Made by a program: the position numbers and the translations under genes. 45,209 nucleotides of DNA from Reyranella sp. CPCC 100927 (GTDB lineage Bacteria; Pseudomonadota; Alphaproteobacteria; Reyranellales; Reyranellaceae), in assembly GCF_007859315.1 (NCBI RefSeq), contig NZ_VOHA01000037.1, positions 1 through 45,209 on the forward strand, written 5' to 3'. The notes below the pieces were generated by a model. The model saw only the letters and a list, made by a program, of their open reading frames with translations, ran no database searches and had not been told where the DNA came from. Within the stretch, counting starts at the first letter, position 1. Every line of letters begins with the position of its first letter. Positions 1 to 8,209 of the stretch are shown here, piece by piece.

Positions 1-53
1 CATCACCACAACCAGTTTGGCACATCGATGCCGGGTGGGGGCCGTCCACACCA

Positions 54-137
54 TCATCCCGAGCGCAGCGAGGGATCTTTTGATGCAGGCGTACCCGTGC
101 GTCTCTTGCAGAAGATCCCTCGCTGCGCTCGGGATGA
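54..137. repeat. Palindromic intergenic element with perfect 26-bp arms
   Basis: The arms at 54-79 and 112-137 are exact reverse complements of each other (26 of 26 bases), separated by a 32-base loop. The arm core reads CATCCCGAGCGCAGCGAGGG. The element lies just beyond the 3' end of the LysR gene. It could fold into a long hairpin and help stop transcription, but it has no T-tract, so I class it as a REP-like dispersed palindrome. Confidence 0.75.
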
Positions 138-168
138 CAGCCGTATCAGTGACGCGTGATTCCGAGTA

Positions 169-1107
169 CTACGTGCCCGCGCCGGCGCGGCGTCCGCCGT
201 GCCAGCGGCGCTGCCGCAGAAGGCGTTCGACCACCACCGGCACCAGGGCGGCGGCATCACGCGCCGCGCGCGATGCCTTGCGCCTGGCCGTGAAGGCCAG
301 GCTGCAGCGCAGCTGCAGGGACGGCTCGACGATCCGAACCGCGCGGATCCGGGGATCGCTGCGCGCGTCGCCGAGCGCGATCATCGGCAGCACCGTGTGG
401 CCGTGGCCGCGCAGGACCAGCGTCTTGAGCTGGGCCAGCGAATCGACTTCCGAGGCATAGGTCAACGCGATGCCGGCACGGCGGGCCACGCGATCGAGCA
501 GGATCCGGCCGGCGTGGGCCACGGACGTGTGCACCAGCGGCAACGACGCCAGATCGGCGAAGGCAATGTGCTTGCGGCCGCGCGTCAGGGGTGTTTCCCG
601 TCCGATCAGATAGAGATCGTCGTCAACCAGCGGGATGGTACGCCCGTCGCCCCGCTTGCCCGTCAGGTAGATGACGGCGACGTCGAGGCGGCCCTCGGCC
701 AGCCAGGCCAGGATGTCGCCGTTCATGCCGTCGACGATGCGCAGATCGACGCCCGGCAGTCGCTCGCGCACCAGCTCGATGATGGGCACCGTCAACAACA
801 TCGCGATGGTCGACGGCAGGCCGAGAACCACCTCTCCGGATGAGGCGCCCATGATCGTCCGCACGGCATGCCGCGCGGCATCGACCTCGGACAGGATCCG
901 TTGGGCATGTTTGTGAAAGAGGCGCCCTGCCGGGGTCAGCGTCGTTCCACGGCCGTGGCGTGCGAACAGCTTGGTGCCGAGCTCCCGCTCGAGGGTGGCG
1001 ATGCGCGCACTCAACGCCGATTGCGCGATCCGCACGCGGGTCGAGGCCGCTGATATGCTGCCTTCTTCGGCAACGGCCGCAAAATAGCGGATGTGCCTGA
1101 GCTCCAT
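169..1107 (-). CDS. LysR-family transcriptional regulator, Nac-like, of the sulfonate locus
   Basis: The product is 312 aa, the usual LysR length. It opens with a typical winged helix-turn-helix (residues about 1-60, starting MELRHIRYFAAVAEEGSISA) and the usual LTPAGRLFHKHA segment, followed by a periplasmic-binding-fold effector domain. The reading frame stays open upstream to 1443, but the ATG at 1105-1107 begins exactly at the conserved N-terminus. The gene is divergent from the sulfonate uptake operon across 329 bases, the classic position for a LysR activator of its neighbour. The helix-turn-helix resembles Nac-type regulators more than CysB/Cbl. I infer control of the ssu-like operon; the effector is unknown. 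Confidence 0.85.
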   Translation of the reverse strand: MELRHIRYFAAVAEEGSISAASTRVRIAQSALSARIATLERELGTKLFARHGRGTTLTPAGRLFHKHAQRILSEVDAARHAVRTIMGASSGEVVLGLPSTIAMLLTVPIIELVRERLPGVDLRIVDGMNGDILAWLAEGRLDVAVIYLTGKRGDGRTIPLVDDDLYLIGRETPLTRGRKHIAFADLASLPLVHTSVAHAGRILLDRVARRAGIALTYASEVDSLAQLKTLVLRGHGHTVLPMIALGDARSDPRIRAVRIVEPSLQLRCSLAFTARRKASRAARDAAALVPVVVERLLRQRRWHGGRRAGAGT

Positions 1108-1436
1108 CGATCCCCCGTGCGGGAGCCGGTCCGAATGTCGGACCGTCCTCGCCTCATGAAAACTAACATCACGGTTCAGGAAAAGTTGCTTTTTCACGGC
1201 CGACTGTCCCCGCATAGTCCGTCCTCCCTGAGAGCGGGCGCCGGCAGTGAAGTCGGCGCGCGACGGACCGTGGTGGTGGAAGCGATGCGCGCAATGCGAT
1301 GTTCGATCAGGTGAGTTGACGGCAGCACCGTCGCCGCAAGCTGTTTCTCCACTAGAGCACACCGCGAATGTGATCGCGCAGGCCACCGGCTTCGCGGTGC
1401 GCGTGTGTGCGCCTTCCTCCTGAGAGGACCACCACC
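1108..1436. promoter_or_regulatory. Divergent promoter region between lysR and the ssu-like operon
   Basis: This 329-base gap has no convincing gene. It contains a perfect palindrome at 1127-1145 and an AT-richer stretch at about 1155-1196 (aaaactaacatcac and gaaaagttgctttttc) that probably holds promoter elements. A GA-rich ribosome binding site (gagagga) lies at about 1422-1428, upstream of the ATG at 1437. No promoter hexamers can be assigned with confidence. Confidence 0.5.
1127..1145. promoter_or_regulatory. Candidate LysR operator (19-bp perfect palindrome)
   Basis: The sequence CGGTCCGAATGTCGGACCG consists of two 8-base arms around a 3-base centre. It lies 20 bases upstream of the LysR start codon, where an autoregulatory LysR site would be expected. 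That the regulator binds here is inference from position and symmetry only. Confidence 0.4.
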
Positions 1437-2378
1437 ATGACAACCAGACGATTCCTGCTCGGCGCTGCCCTGGGCGCCGTCGCCTTCGCCGGCACCGCCG
1501 CCGCGCAGGACCTGAGGGAATTCCGTATCGGCTATCAGAAAGGCGGCATCTTTTCCGTCGTCAAGCAGCAGAAGACGATCGAGGCACGCCTCAAGACGCT
1601 GGGCATCGATACCGTGAAGTGGATCGAGTTCCAGTACGGGCCGCCGCTGATGGAGGCCCTCGGTCTGGGCGCCATCGACATCGGGCCGGTCGGCGACACG
1701 CCACCTCTCTTCGCCCAGGCTGCCGGCGCCAATGTGGTTTACATCGCGTCGAACCCGGCATCCGAATCGGCCCTCATCGTACCGCAGTCGTCGCCCATCA
1801 AGACTCTGGCCGACCTCAAAGGGAAGAAGATCGCGTTCGCCAAGGGCTCGAGCTCGCACAACCTCACTGTCCGGCTGCTGGCCAAGGGTGGTCTCACCTA
1901 TGCCGATGTCACGCCGATCTATTTGACGCCGGCCGATGCGGCGGCGGCCTTCGCCCGCGGCAGTATCGATGCCTGGACGATCTGGGATCCGTACTACGCC
2001 ATCGCCGAACTGCGGCAGAACGCGCGGACGCTGGCATCGACGAAGGACGTCGGGCCGAGCAACTCGTTCTATCTCGCAAACCGTGTGTTTGCCGGCCGCC
2101 ATCCCGCCATCCTGAAAGCGGTCATCGAGGAAGTGGCGAAAGTGACCGAGTGGGCCGACAAGAACCGCGACAAGCTTGCTGCTGCCATCGCCGAGATCAC
2201 CGGCGTCGAACTCAAGGCGCAGCAGGTCGCCGTCGAGCGGGCAACGATTGCGTTGCGGCCGCTCAGCGAGGCGGTGATCACCCAGCAGCAGGAGATCGCC
2301 GATACGTTTCACCAATTGGGGTTGATCCCCAAGCCGATCGTGGTGCGCGACGCCGTATGGCGGCCGTCGGGAAGTTGA
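1437..2378 (+). CDS. ssuA: Sulfonate/taurine-type ABC transporter substrate-binding protein
   Basis: The 313-aa product has an N-terminal signal (MTTRRFLLGAALGAVAFAG, cleavage near TAAAQ-D at about residue 24), followed by the SsuA/TauA family fold with motifs such as FRIGYQKGGIFSVVK and a GKKIAFAKGSSSHN segment. It should bind an alkanesulfonate or related organosulfur compound in the periplasm. The ATG at 1437 is preferred over an in-frame GTG at 1407 because a strong GA-rich ribosome binding site precedes it and it begins the signal peptide. It is the first gene of a plus-strand operon with the monooxygenase, permease and ATPase. The exact substrate cannot be read from sequence. Confidence 0.9.
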   Translation: MTTRRFLLGAALGAVAFAGTAAAQDLREFRIGYQKGGIFSVVKQQKTIEARLKTLGIDTVKWIEFQYGPPLMEALGLGAIDIGPVGDTPPLFAQAAGANVVYIASNPASESALIVPQSSPIKTLADLKGKKIAFAKGSSSHNLTVRLLAKGGLTYADVTPIYLTPADAAAAFARGSIDAWTIWDPYYAIAELRQNARTLASTKDVGPSNSFYLANRVFAGRHPAILKAVIEEVAKVTEWADKNRDKLAAAIAEITGVELKAQQVAVERATIALRPLSEAVITQQQEIADTFHQLGLIPKPIVVRDAVWRPSGS

Positions 2379-2408
2379 GCAGTCGAGAACACACGAAGGA
2401 ACACCGCG

Positions 2409-3587
2409 ATGACATCGGTTGCGATCACACCGGCGGGGCGCCAGCCGCTTGATTTTTTCTGGTTCATTCCGACTCACGGCGACGGATCGTACCTGGGCTC
2501 GGAGCGTCGCCAGCGCCCGGCCGATTTCGCCTATTTTCGTCAGATCGCGACCGCGGTCGATCAGCTTGGCTACGGCGGCGTGCTGCTGCCCACCGGCCAG
2601 AGCTGCGAGGATGCCTGGATCACCGCAAGCGGCCTGGCGACGGTCACCGAGCGGCTGAAGTTCCTGGTCGCGCTGCGGCCGGGCGTCGTGTCGCCGTCGT
2701 TCGCGGCGCGCCAGACCGCGGCACTCGATCGCCTCAGCAACGGCCGCCTGCTGCTCAATGTCGTGGTCGGCGGCAATCCAACCGAACTGGCGGGTGATGG
2801 CGTCTTCCTGCCGCACGACGAGCGCTACGCGCAGGCCGGCGAGTTCCTGCGGATCTGGCGGGCCTTGCTGTCGGGCGAAACCGTCGATGTCGACGGCAGG
2901 TACTACAAGGTGAAGGGCGGGCGGCTCGACTTTCCGCCAGTGCAGAAGCCGTATCCGCCGCTGTATTTCGGCGGCTCCTCGGATGCTGGCCAGGACCTGG
3001 CGGCCGAGCAGGTCGACCTTTACCTGACCTGGGGCGAACCGGTGTCTGCCGTGGGCGAGAAGATCGCGGCGGCGCGCAAGCGTGCCGCGGCGCGTGGACG
3101 GACCCTGCGCTTCGGCATCCGGCTGCATTTCATCGTACGAGAGACGGCGCGCGAGGCGTGGACTGCCGCCGAGCAGCTCATCAGCCGCGTGACCGACGCG
3201 CAAATCGCCAACGCCCAGCGCCGCTTTCGCGAGGAAATGGACTCGGTCGGACAGCAGCGGATGGCAGCGCTGCATGACGGGCGCCGCGATCGGCTGGAGA
3301 TCGCGCCCAACCTGTGGGCTGGCATCGGCCTGGTGCGCGGTGGCGCCGGCACGGCTTTGGTGGGCGATCCCGAGACGGTGGCGGCGCGGCTGCGGGAGTA
3401 CCAGGCCGTCGGCGTCGATACGGTCATCGGGTCCGGCTATCCGCACCTCGAAGAAGCCTATCGCGTGGCCGAACTGTTGTTCCCGGCCCTGGGTTACGAA
3501 GGTCGCCGCCATGCGCTGGGCGGCGTAGCGACCAACGAATTCGTCGCGGCACCGCCAGCCGCGCCGCGCCTGCACGCCGCGTCATGA
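2409..3587 (+). CDS. ssuD: FMNH2-dependent alkanesulfonate monooxygenase
   Basis: The 392-aa product is close to the 381 aa of E. coli SsuD. It is a bacterial-luciferase-like TIM barrel that desulfonates alkanesulfonates to aldehyde and sulfite using reduced flavin and oxygen. The family signature is clear: [16 protein letters not shown] at the start, Cys66 in PTGQSC at the position of E. coli Cys54, Arg238 and His240 in IRLHF at the positions of Arg226 and His228, and [19 protein letters not shown] near the C-terminus. The gene starts 30 bases after ssuA and its stop overlaps the permease start (ATGA). The partner reductase SsuE is not in the window, so reduced FMN must come from elsewhere. 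Confidence 0.93.
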   Translation: MTSVAITPAGRQPLDFFWFIPTHGDGSYLGSERRQRPADFAYFRQIATAVDQLGYGGVLLPTGQSCEDAWITASGLATVTERLKFLVALRPGVVSPSFAARQTAALDRLSNGRLLLNVVVGGNPTELAGDGVFLPHDERYAQAGEFLRIWRALLSGETVDVDGRYYKVKGGRLDFPPVQKPYPPLYFGGSSDAGQDLAAEQVDLYLTWGEPVSAVGEKIAAARKRAAARGRTLRFGIRLHFIVRETAREAWTAAEQLISRVTDAQIANAQRRFREEMDSVGQQRMAALHDGRRDRLEIAPNLWAGIGLVRGGAGTALVGDPETVAARLREYQAVGVDTVIGSGYPHLEEAYRVAELLFPALGYEGRRHALGGVATNEFVAAPPAAPRLHAAS

Positions 3588-4363
3588 GCGCGCCTGCCCT
3601 GCGCCTGCCGCGCAACGCCGCCGGCTGGATCCTGCCGGTCGCCCTGGTCGTGGTGTGGGAAGCCGCATCGCGGTTGGGCCAGCTGCCGGCGACCATCCTG
3701 CCGGCACCGTCCGATGTCCTGGCGGCAGCGTGGCGCCTCCTGAAAACGGGCGAACTCTCCACCAACATCGGCGTCAGCTTCCTGCGCGCCGTCTCCGGGT
3801 TCATCGTTGGCGGCGGCATCGGGTTGGCGCTGGGCCTGGCCAACGGCCTGTCGTCGCTCAGCGAAAAGATCACCGACACGACGCTGCAGATGGTGCGCAA
3901 CGTGCCGCACCTGGCGCTGATCCCGCTGGTCATCCTGTGGTTCGGCATCGAGGAGGAGGCCAAGCTCTTCCTGGTCGCGCTGGGCGTGTTCTTCCCGATC
4001 TACATCAACACGCTGCTGGGGGTGCGCAGCGTCGATCCGCAGTTGGTCGAGATGGGACGCGCCTACGGCATGGACCGCTGGACCTTGTTCCGGCGCGTGA
4101 TCCTGCCGGCGGCCTTGCCGTCGCTGTTCGTCGGCTTGCGCTACGGGCTTGGCATCATGTGGCTGACCCTGATCGTGGCCGAGACGATCTCGGCGTCATC
4201 GGGCATCGGCTACATGGCGATGCAGGCCCGCGAGTTCCTGCAGGTCGACGTGGTCGTGCTGTCGATCGTGATCTACGCGCTGCTGGGCAAGCTGGCCGAC
4301 AGCGTGGCGCGACTGCTCGAGCGGCTGTCGCTGCAGTGGCATCCCGCGTTCCAGGCCGCCTGA
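3584..4363 (+). CDS. ssuC: Sulfonate ABC transporter permease
   Basis: The 259-aa inner-membrane protein belongs to the SsuC/TauC family. It has about six hydrophobic segments and the BPD-transporter EAA loop region ([20 protein letters not shown], then LPAALPSLF). The start ATG at 3584 overlaps the ssuD stop by four bases, indicating translational coupling. It should form the channel with the ATPase that follows 13 bases downstream. The reading frame is open further upstream inside ssuD, but only the ATG at 3584 begins with the expected short N-terminus before the first membrane segment. Confidence 0.92.
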   Translation: MSAPALRLPRNAAGWILPVALVVVWEAASRLGQLPATILPAPSDVLAAAWRLLKTGELSTNIGVSFLRAVSGFIVGGGIGLALGLANGLSSLSEKITDTTLQMVRNVPHLALIPLVILWFGIEEEAKLFLVALGVFFPIYINTLLGVRSVDPQLVEMGRAYGMDRWTLFRRVILPAALPSLFVGLRYGLGIMWLTLIVAETISASSGIGYMAMQAREFLQVDVVVLSIVIYALLGKLADSVARLLERLSLQWHPAFQAA

Positions 4364-4376
4364 GGAAGGGTTCGAC

Positions 4377-5222
4377 ATGTTCATGACCATTGCCGAGCCG
4401 GCTCTGCTGTTCGTTGACCGCGCCATTGAAGACGAGGCGCCGGTCGAGCTGCCGGATCGTCCTGCGGGCGGGCTGGCCGTCACGGCCCGTGGGCTGGGCA
4501 AGTCCTTCGACAGCAAGACGGTGCTGAGCGATCTCGATCTGCATATTCCGCCGGGGCAGTTCGTCGCCGTCGTCGGCCGCAGCGGCTGTGGCAAAAGCAC
4601 ATTACTGCGCCTGATCGTCGGGCTGGACACCCCGAGCGTCGGCAGTCTTCATCTGGAAGGCGAGGCAAGGCCGGGGACCGAGGCGCGCATCATGTTCCAG
4701 GAGCCGCGCCTGCTGCCCTGGGCGCGCGTTCTGGCCAATGTCGAGGTCGGCCTTGGCCAGGCGCTCGATGCACGCCGGCGCCGAACCCAGGCGCTTGCCG
4801 CGCTGCGCGAGGTCGGCCTCGATGATCGGGCGCGTGAATGGCCGGCGGTATTGTCGGGTGGCCAGAAGCAGCGCGTGGCGCTGGCCCGCGCGCTGGTCAG
4901 CCGCCCGCGGCTCTTGGCACTCGACGAGCCGCTGGGTGCACTCGACGCGCTGACGCGAATCGAAATGCAGGGCCTCATCGAGACGGTGTGGCGCGACCAG
5001 GGTTTCACTGCGATCCTCGTCACCCACGACGTGACCGAGGCGGTCGCGCTGGCCGACCGGGTCATCGTAATCGACGCTGGCCGCATCGCACTCGATCTTG
5101 AGGTCGATGTGCCGCGCCCGCGCCGCCACGGCGATCCGCGTTTGGCGGCACTCGAAGGCCGCATCCTGGATCACCTCTTCAGCGAAGGCGGCCCTGCGCC
5201 ACGTGCGGCCCGGGCCGCGTGA
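4377..5222 (+). CDS. ssuB: Sulfonate ABC transporter ATP-binding protein
   Basis: The 281-aa product has a complete ABC ATPase core: Walker [11 protein letters not shown]-loop FQEPRLLPW, signature [15 protein letters not shown], Walker [13 protein letters not shown] and the switch histidine in LVTHDV. The Q-loop with PRLLPW is typical of the nitrate/sulfonate/taurine (TauT) subfamily. About 35 residues precede the core, slightly longer than usual. The gene directly follows the permease and completes the SsuABC importer. An alternative start at the next Met (4383) cannot be excluded. Confidence 0.92.
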   Translation: MFMTIAEPALLFVDRAIEDEAPVELPDRPAGGLAVTARGLGKSFDSKTVLSDLDLHIPPGQFVAVVGRSGCGKSTLLRLIVGLDTPSVGSLHLEGEARPGTEARIMFQEPRLLPWARVLANVEVGLGQALDARRRRTQALAALREVGLDDRAREWPAVLSGGQKQRVALARALVSRPRLLALDEPLGALDALTRIEMQGLIETVWRDQGFTAILVTHDVTEAVALADRVIVIDAGRIALDLEVDVPRPRRHGDPRLAALEGRILDHLFSEGGPAPRAARAA

Positions 5223-5246
5223 TCGCATCGACAGCGGATACCATCC

Positions 5247-6410
5247 ATGACCGTGCTGACACCGACCGTCGATTTGTCATTGCTGGCTGAGCTGTCGCGC
5301 GCGTTCGCGGCGCGTGCCGACGCGCACGACCGCGACGCAAGCTTTGCCTTCGAGAATATCGACCAGCTGCGGGAAACCGGATTCCTGGCGCTGGTAACGC
5401 CGCGCGATCATGGCGGCGCCGGTCGGGGCCTGGCGGCGGCCGCGAAGGTGATCGGCCTGCTGGCCGAAGGTGACCCGTCGACGGCGCTCGTGCTTTCGAT
5501 GCAATACATATCGCATGCCTCGATCGCGCGCTCGACGCGCTGGCCGCCCAGCGTACGCCACCGGGTCTTTGACGACGCCGTGCGGCACGGCGGCCTGATC
5601 AATGCGCTGCGTGTCGAGCCGGCGCTGGGCAGTCCGGCGCGCGGTGGCCTGCCCGCCACGACCGCGCGGCGCACGGACGACGGCGCCTGGCGGCTGTCGG
5701 GACACAAGATCTACGCAACGGGCATTCCGGCGCTGCGCTGGCTGCTGGTGTGGGCGCGTACCGATATCGATGGCCAGCCCCAGGTCGGTTCATGGCTGGT
5801 GCCGTCGGACTCGGCCGGCATCGAGGTGATCGAGACCTGGGATCACGTCGGCATGCGGGCGACCAGCAGCCACGATGTCGTGCTGACGGATGTCGTTGTG
5901 CCCGCCGATCATGCGGTCGACATCCGGCCTCCCGGCGAATGGACACCCGATCCGACATCGGCGCTATGGAACACGGTGTTGATCGCGGCGGTCTATGACG
6001 GCATCGCGCGGGCGGCGCGCGACTGGCTCGTGGTCTGGTTGAACGAGCGCGTGCCGGCCAACCTCGGCGCATCGTTGGCCACGTTGCCGCGCTTCCAGGA
6101 AGCCGTCGGCGACATCGATGCGCGGCTGCTGGTCAATCGCCGCCTGATCGGCGACACCGCGCGGCGCACCGACCAGGACCCGGTGCCGGCCTCGGCCGCC
6201 GAGGCTGGCCTGGTGAAGTACGTGGTGACCCAGAATGCCCATGCCGTGGTCGAGCGTGCGCTGTCGCTGACCGGCAATCACGGGCTCAGCCGGCGCAACC
6301 CGCTGGAGCGCCATCATCGCAACGTGCTGTGCAGCCGCGTGCACACGCCGCAGGACGATTCGAGCCTGATCGCCGCCGGCCGCGAAGCGCTGGGCGTGCG
6401 TGCGGCCTGA
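5247..6410 (+). CDS. Acyl-CoA dehydrogenase-like flavoprotein, SfnC/DszC type
   Basis: The 387-aa product has the three-part acyl-CoA dehydrogenase fold. The N-terminal helical domain includes LRETGFLALVTPRDHGGAGR, the middle beta domain has GHKIYATGIPAL and WDHVGMRATSSHDV, and a C-terminal helical bundle follows. The catalytic glutamate region of true acyl-CoA dehydrogenases is not evident. Members beside SsuD-type monooxygenases (SfnC, DszC) are thought to be reduced-flavin monooxygenases or auxiliary enzymes acting on organosulfur compounds. It lies 24 bases after ssuB in the same operon. I infer a role in oxidising a sulfur compound such as a sulfone or thioether; the precise reaction is not known. 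Confidence 0.8.
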   Translation: MTVLTPTVDLSLLAELSRAFAARADAHDRDASFAFENIDQLRETGFLALVTPRDHGGAGRGLAAAAKVIGLLAEGDPSTALVLSMQYISHASIARSTRWPPSVRHRVFDDAVRHGGLINALRVEPALGSPARGGLPATTARRTDDGAWRLSGHKIYATGIPALRWLLVWARTDIDGQPQVGSWLVPSDSAGIEVIETWDHVGMRATSSHDVVLTDVVVPADHAVDIRPPGEWTPDPTSALWNTVLIAAVYDGIARAARDWLVVWLNERVPANLGASLATLPRFQEAVGDIDARLLVNRRLIGDTARRTDQDPVPASAAEAGLVKYVVTQNAHAVVERALSLTGNHGLSRRNPLERHHRNVLCSRVHTPQDDSSLIAAGREALGVRAA

Positions 6411-6425
6411 CCAGAGGAGTTTGTC

Positions 6426-7517
6426 ATGAGCATCGAATTCATCGGCATGATCGCCACACGCAAGGCTTCGGAGACCCATACGCCGCAGGGGCCCGTGATC
6501 GATCGCGACTACATTCGCGCCTTCGCCCAGGCACATGAAGCGTCGGGTTTCGATCGCATCCTGGTCGCCCACGCGTCCACCGGCCCGGATGCATTCCTCG
6601 TGACGTCCTTCGCGGCGTCGGTGACCGAGCGCATCGGCTTCATGCTGGCGCACCGGCCCGGCTTCGTCGAACCGACGCTGGCGGCCCGCAAGCTGGCGAC
6701 GCTCGATCACTTCAGCGGCGGGCGGCTGGCGGTGCACATCATCTCGGGTGGGGATGACGCCGAGCAGCGCCGCGACGGCGATTTCCTCGGCCATGATGCG
6801 CGCTACGCTCGCACCGACGAGTATGTCGACATCCTGCGCCGGATCTGGACGACCGATACGCCGATCGATCACGACGGCACGAACTATCGCTTCGTCGGCG
6901 GCTTCTCGGAAGTGAAGCCGGTGCAGAAGCCGCATCTGCCGATCTACTTCGGCGGTTCCTCGGACGCCGCCCTCAAGGTGGCGGCCAAGCACGCCGACGT
7001 CTATGCACTATGGGGTGAGACCCACGCCCAGGTGCGCGAAACGATCGCGCGCGTGCGTGCCGAAGCAGCGCGGCACGGCCGGCGTGTGCGCTTCAGCGTA
7101 TCGTTCCGGCCCATCCTCGCCGACACCGAGGACGCCGCCTGGGCACGCGCCGACCGCATCCTGGACGAGACGCGCCGTCTGCGGGCAGCGCAGGGTCTGG
7201 GTGTCGGCGGGCCCAAGCAGAGCGAAGGCGCCCGCCGGCTCCTGGCGGCCGCCGCCCAGGGCGATCGGGTGGACACGCGCCTGTGGACGGCGATTGCGCG
7301 CGAGACCGGTGCCCGCTCCAACAGCACGGCCCTGGTCGGCACCGCCGAGCAGGTCGCCCGCGCGCTGGTGGAATATTACGACCTGGGCGTGACGACGTTC
7401 CTGATCCGCGGTTTCGACCCGCTGGAAGACGCGATCGACTACGGCCGCGCGCTCATCCCGCTCACGCGCGAACTGATCGCGCATCGCGAAGCCGAACGCC
7501 CGGCGAAGGCGGGGTGA
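6426..7517 (+). CDS. Second LLM-class flavin-dependent monooxygenase, SsuD/MsuD-like paralogue
   Basis: The 363-aa product shares the luciferase-like fold and the conserved [14 protein letters not shown] and RYARTDEYVDILRRIW segments with the ssuD product. Two active-site features differ: the position of SsuD Cys54 falls in AHASTG, and the Arg-x-His pair is replaced by SVSFRPI. I see no cysteine anywhere in the protein. This suggests a different sulfonate, sulfone or sulfinate substrate. It follows the SfnC-like gene by 15 bases with a GAGGAG ribosome binding site and is the last gene of the operon. It may work on a product of the upstream oxidoreductase, but that is inference. Confidence 0.87.
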   Translation: MSIEFIGMIATRKASETHTPQGPVIDRDYIRAFAQAHEASGFDRILVAHASTGPDAFLVTSFAASVTERIGFMLAHRPGFVEPTLAARKLATLDHFSGGRLAVHIISGGDDAEQRRDGDFLGHDARYARTDEYVDILRRIWTTDTPIDHDGTNYRFVGGFSEVKPVQKPHLPIYFGGSSDAALKVAAKHADVYALWGETHAQVRETIARVRAEAARHGRRVRFSVSFRPILADTEDAAWARADRILDETRRLRAAQGLGVGGPKQSEGARRLLAAAAQGDRVDTRLWTAIARETGARSNSTALVGTAEQVARALVEYYDLGVTTFLIRGFDPLEDAIDYGRALIPLTRELIAHREAERPAKAG

Positions 7518-7899
7518 GTTCCCTCTCCACTGCGTGGCTGTCGTATTCACACATCGTGCCCACCGCCCGGAAACGCCGTGCATTGTACCTTCCCCCTCCA
7601 GGCAGGGCGATTGCATGTGAGCAAGGCGGTAAGCCCAGACGCTGGGGGCGCGCCACTCTGTGGCGCGTCATGGCTTGCGCCACCCCATCGGGAGGCTTTC
7701 ACCCCGCAGGGCAAAATGCTGAAATCGTTCCATCGCGTCGGATGGCCATGAGCATGACGCGCCACAGAGTGGCGCGCCCCCAGCGTGGGTTGCTGCCGCA
7801 TGAGCCAGTACCCACGAGCCATATGCGATCGCCCTGCCCCTCCGGGGGAAGGGATGTTCAAGATATGTGAATCCGATAGCTCACTGCGTGGGGAGGAAA
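7518..7899. repeat. Large nested foldback element filling the whole intergenic region
   Basis: This 382-base stretch has no gene. Its two halves are imperfect reverse complements from end to end. The inner arms 7639-7672 and 7754-7787 match perfectly over 34 bases, and each carries its own small hairpin (GCGCCAC-tct-GTGGCGC). Farther out, the segment around 7588-7618 pairs with about 7824-7855, and 7541-7555 with about 7865-7876. The element begins right after one stop codon and ends at the stop codon of the convergent gene. It could end transcription from both sides or be a miniature mobile element. Confidence 0.75.
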
Positions 7900-8166
7900 C
7901 TACATCGGCTCCAACAGATCGCGCTCGGTGAGCTCGGCCAGCAGCGCATCGACGTCGTGCCGGATCGTCTCGGATGGCGTGTCCGGAAAAGCCTCGGCCA
8001 GCAGGTCCACCAGCTCGTCATGCGTCATCGGCTCGGCCAGGGCCGCCCATACGCCGCCGCTCAGAGCATCGAGATGGAAGATGGCGTCGCTGCGCGAATC
8101 GACCAGGAAAGTGCCGCCGTCGAGTGCGGTCACGGCGATGTCGGAACGGCGGCGCAGGCGGATCAT
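7900..8166 (-). CDS. PqqD-like small protein of an HprK-related (HPr-rel-A type) pair
   Basis: The 88-aa product has the PqqD-like winged-helix pattern: an N-terminal beta hairpin (MIRLRRRSDIAVTALDGGTFLVD), then HLDALSGGVWAAL, then a helix-rich C-terminus with DVDALLAELTERDLLEP. PqqD domains bind leader peptides of ribosomally made peptides or act as adaptors. The ATG at 8164-8166 is chosen because the frame upstream encodes unlike sequence. The gene lies 43 bases downstream of the HprK-like kinase gene and is presumably co-transcribed. No precursor peptide or radical SAM gene is visible nearby. The family pairing is recognised; its function is not established. Confidence 0.75.
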   Translation of the reverse strand: MIRLRRRSDIAVTALDGGTFLVDSRSDAIFHLDALSGGVWAALAEPMTHDELVDLLAEAFPDTPSETIRHDVDALLAELTERDLLEPM

Positions 8167-8209
8167 GCGCCCCGTTCTCGACGACGCGGCGCGGCCCGTC
8201 AAGCCGGCG

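Noticed and set aside
1194-3575. Long minus-strand open frame (793 codons) across the ssu genes
   Set aside because: It lies antisense to ssuA and ssuD, which show full family motifs. Its translation is Arg/Gln/His-rich without domains, a usual shadow in high-GC DNA.
7547-7870. Short open frames inside the foldback element
   Set aside because: They run through the inverted repeats on both strands with mirror-image translations and have no ribosome binding site or domain.
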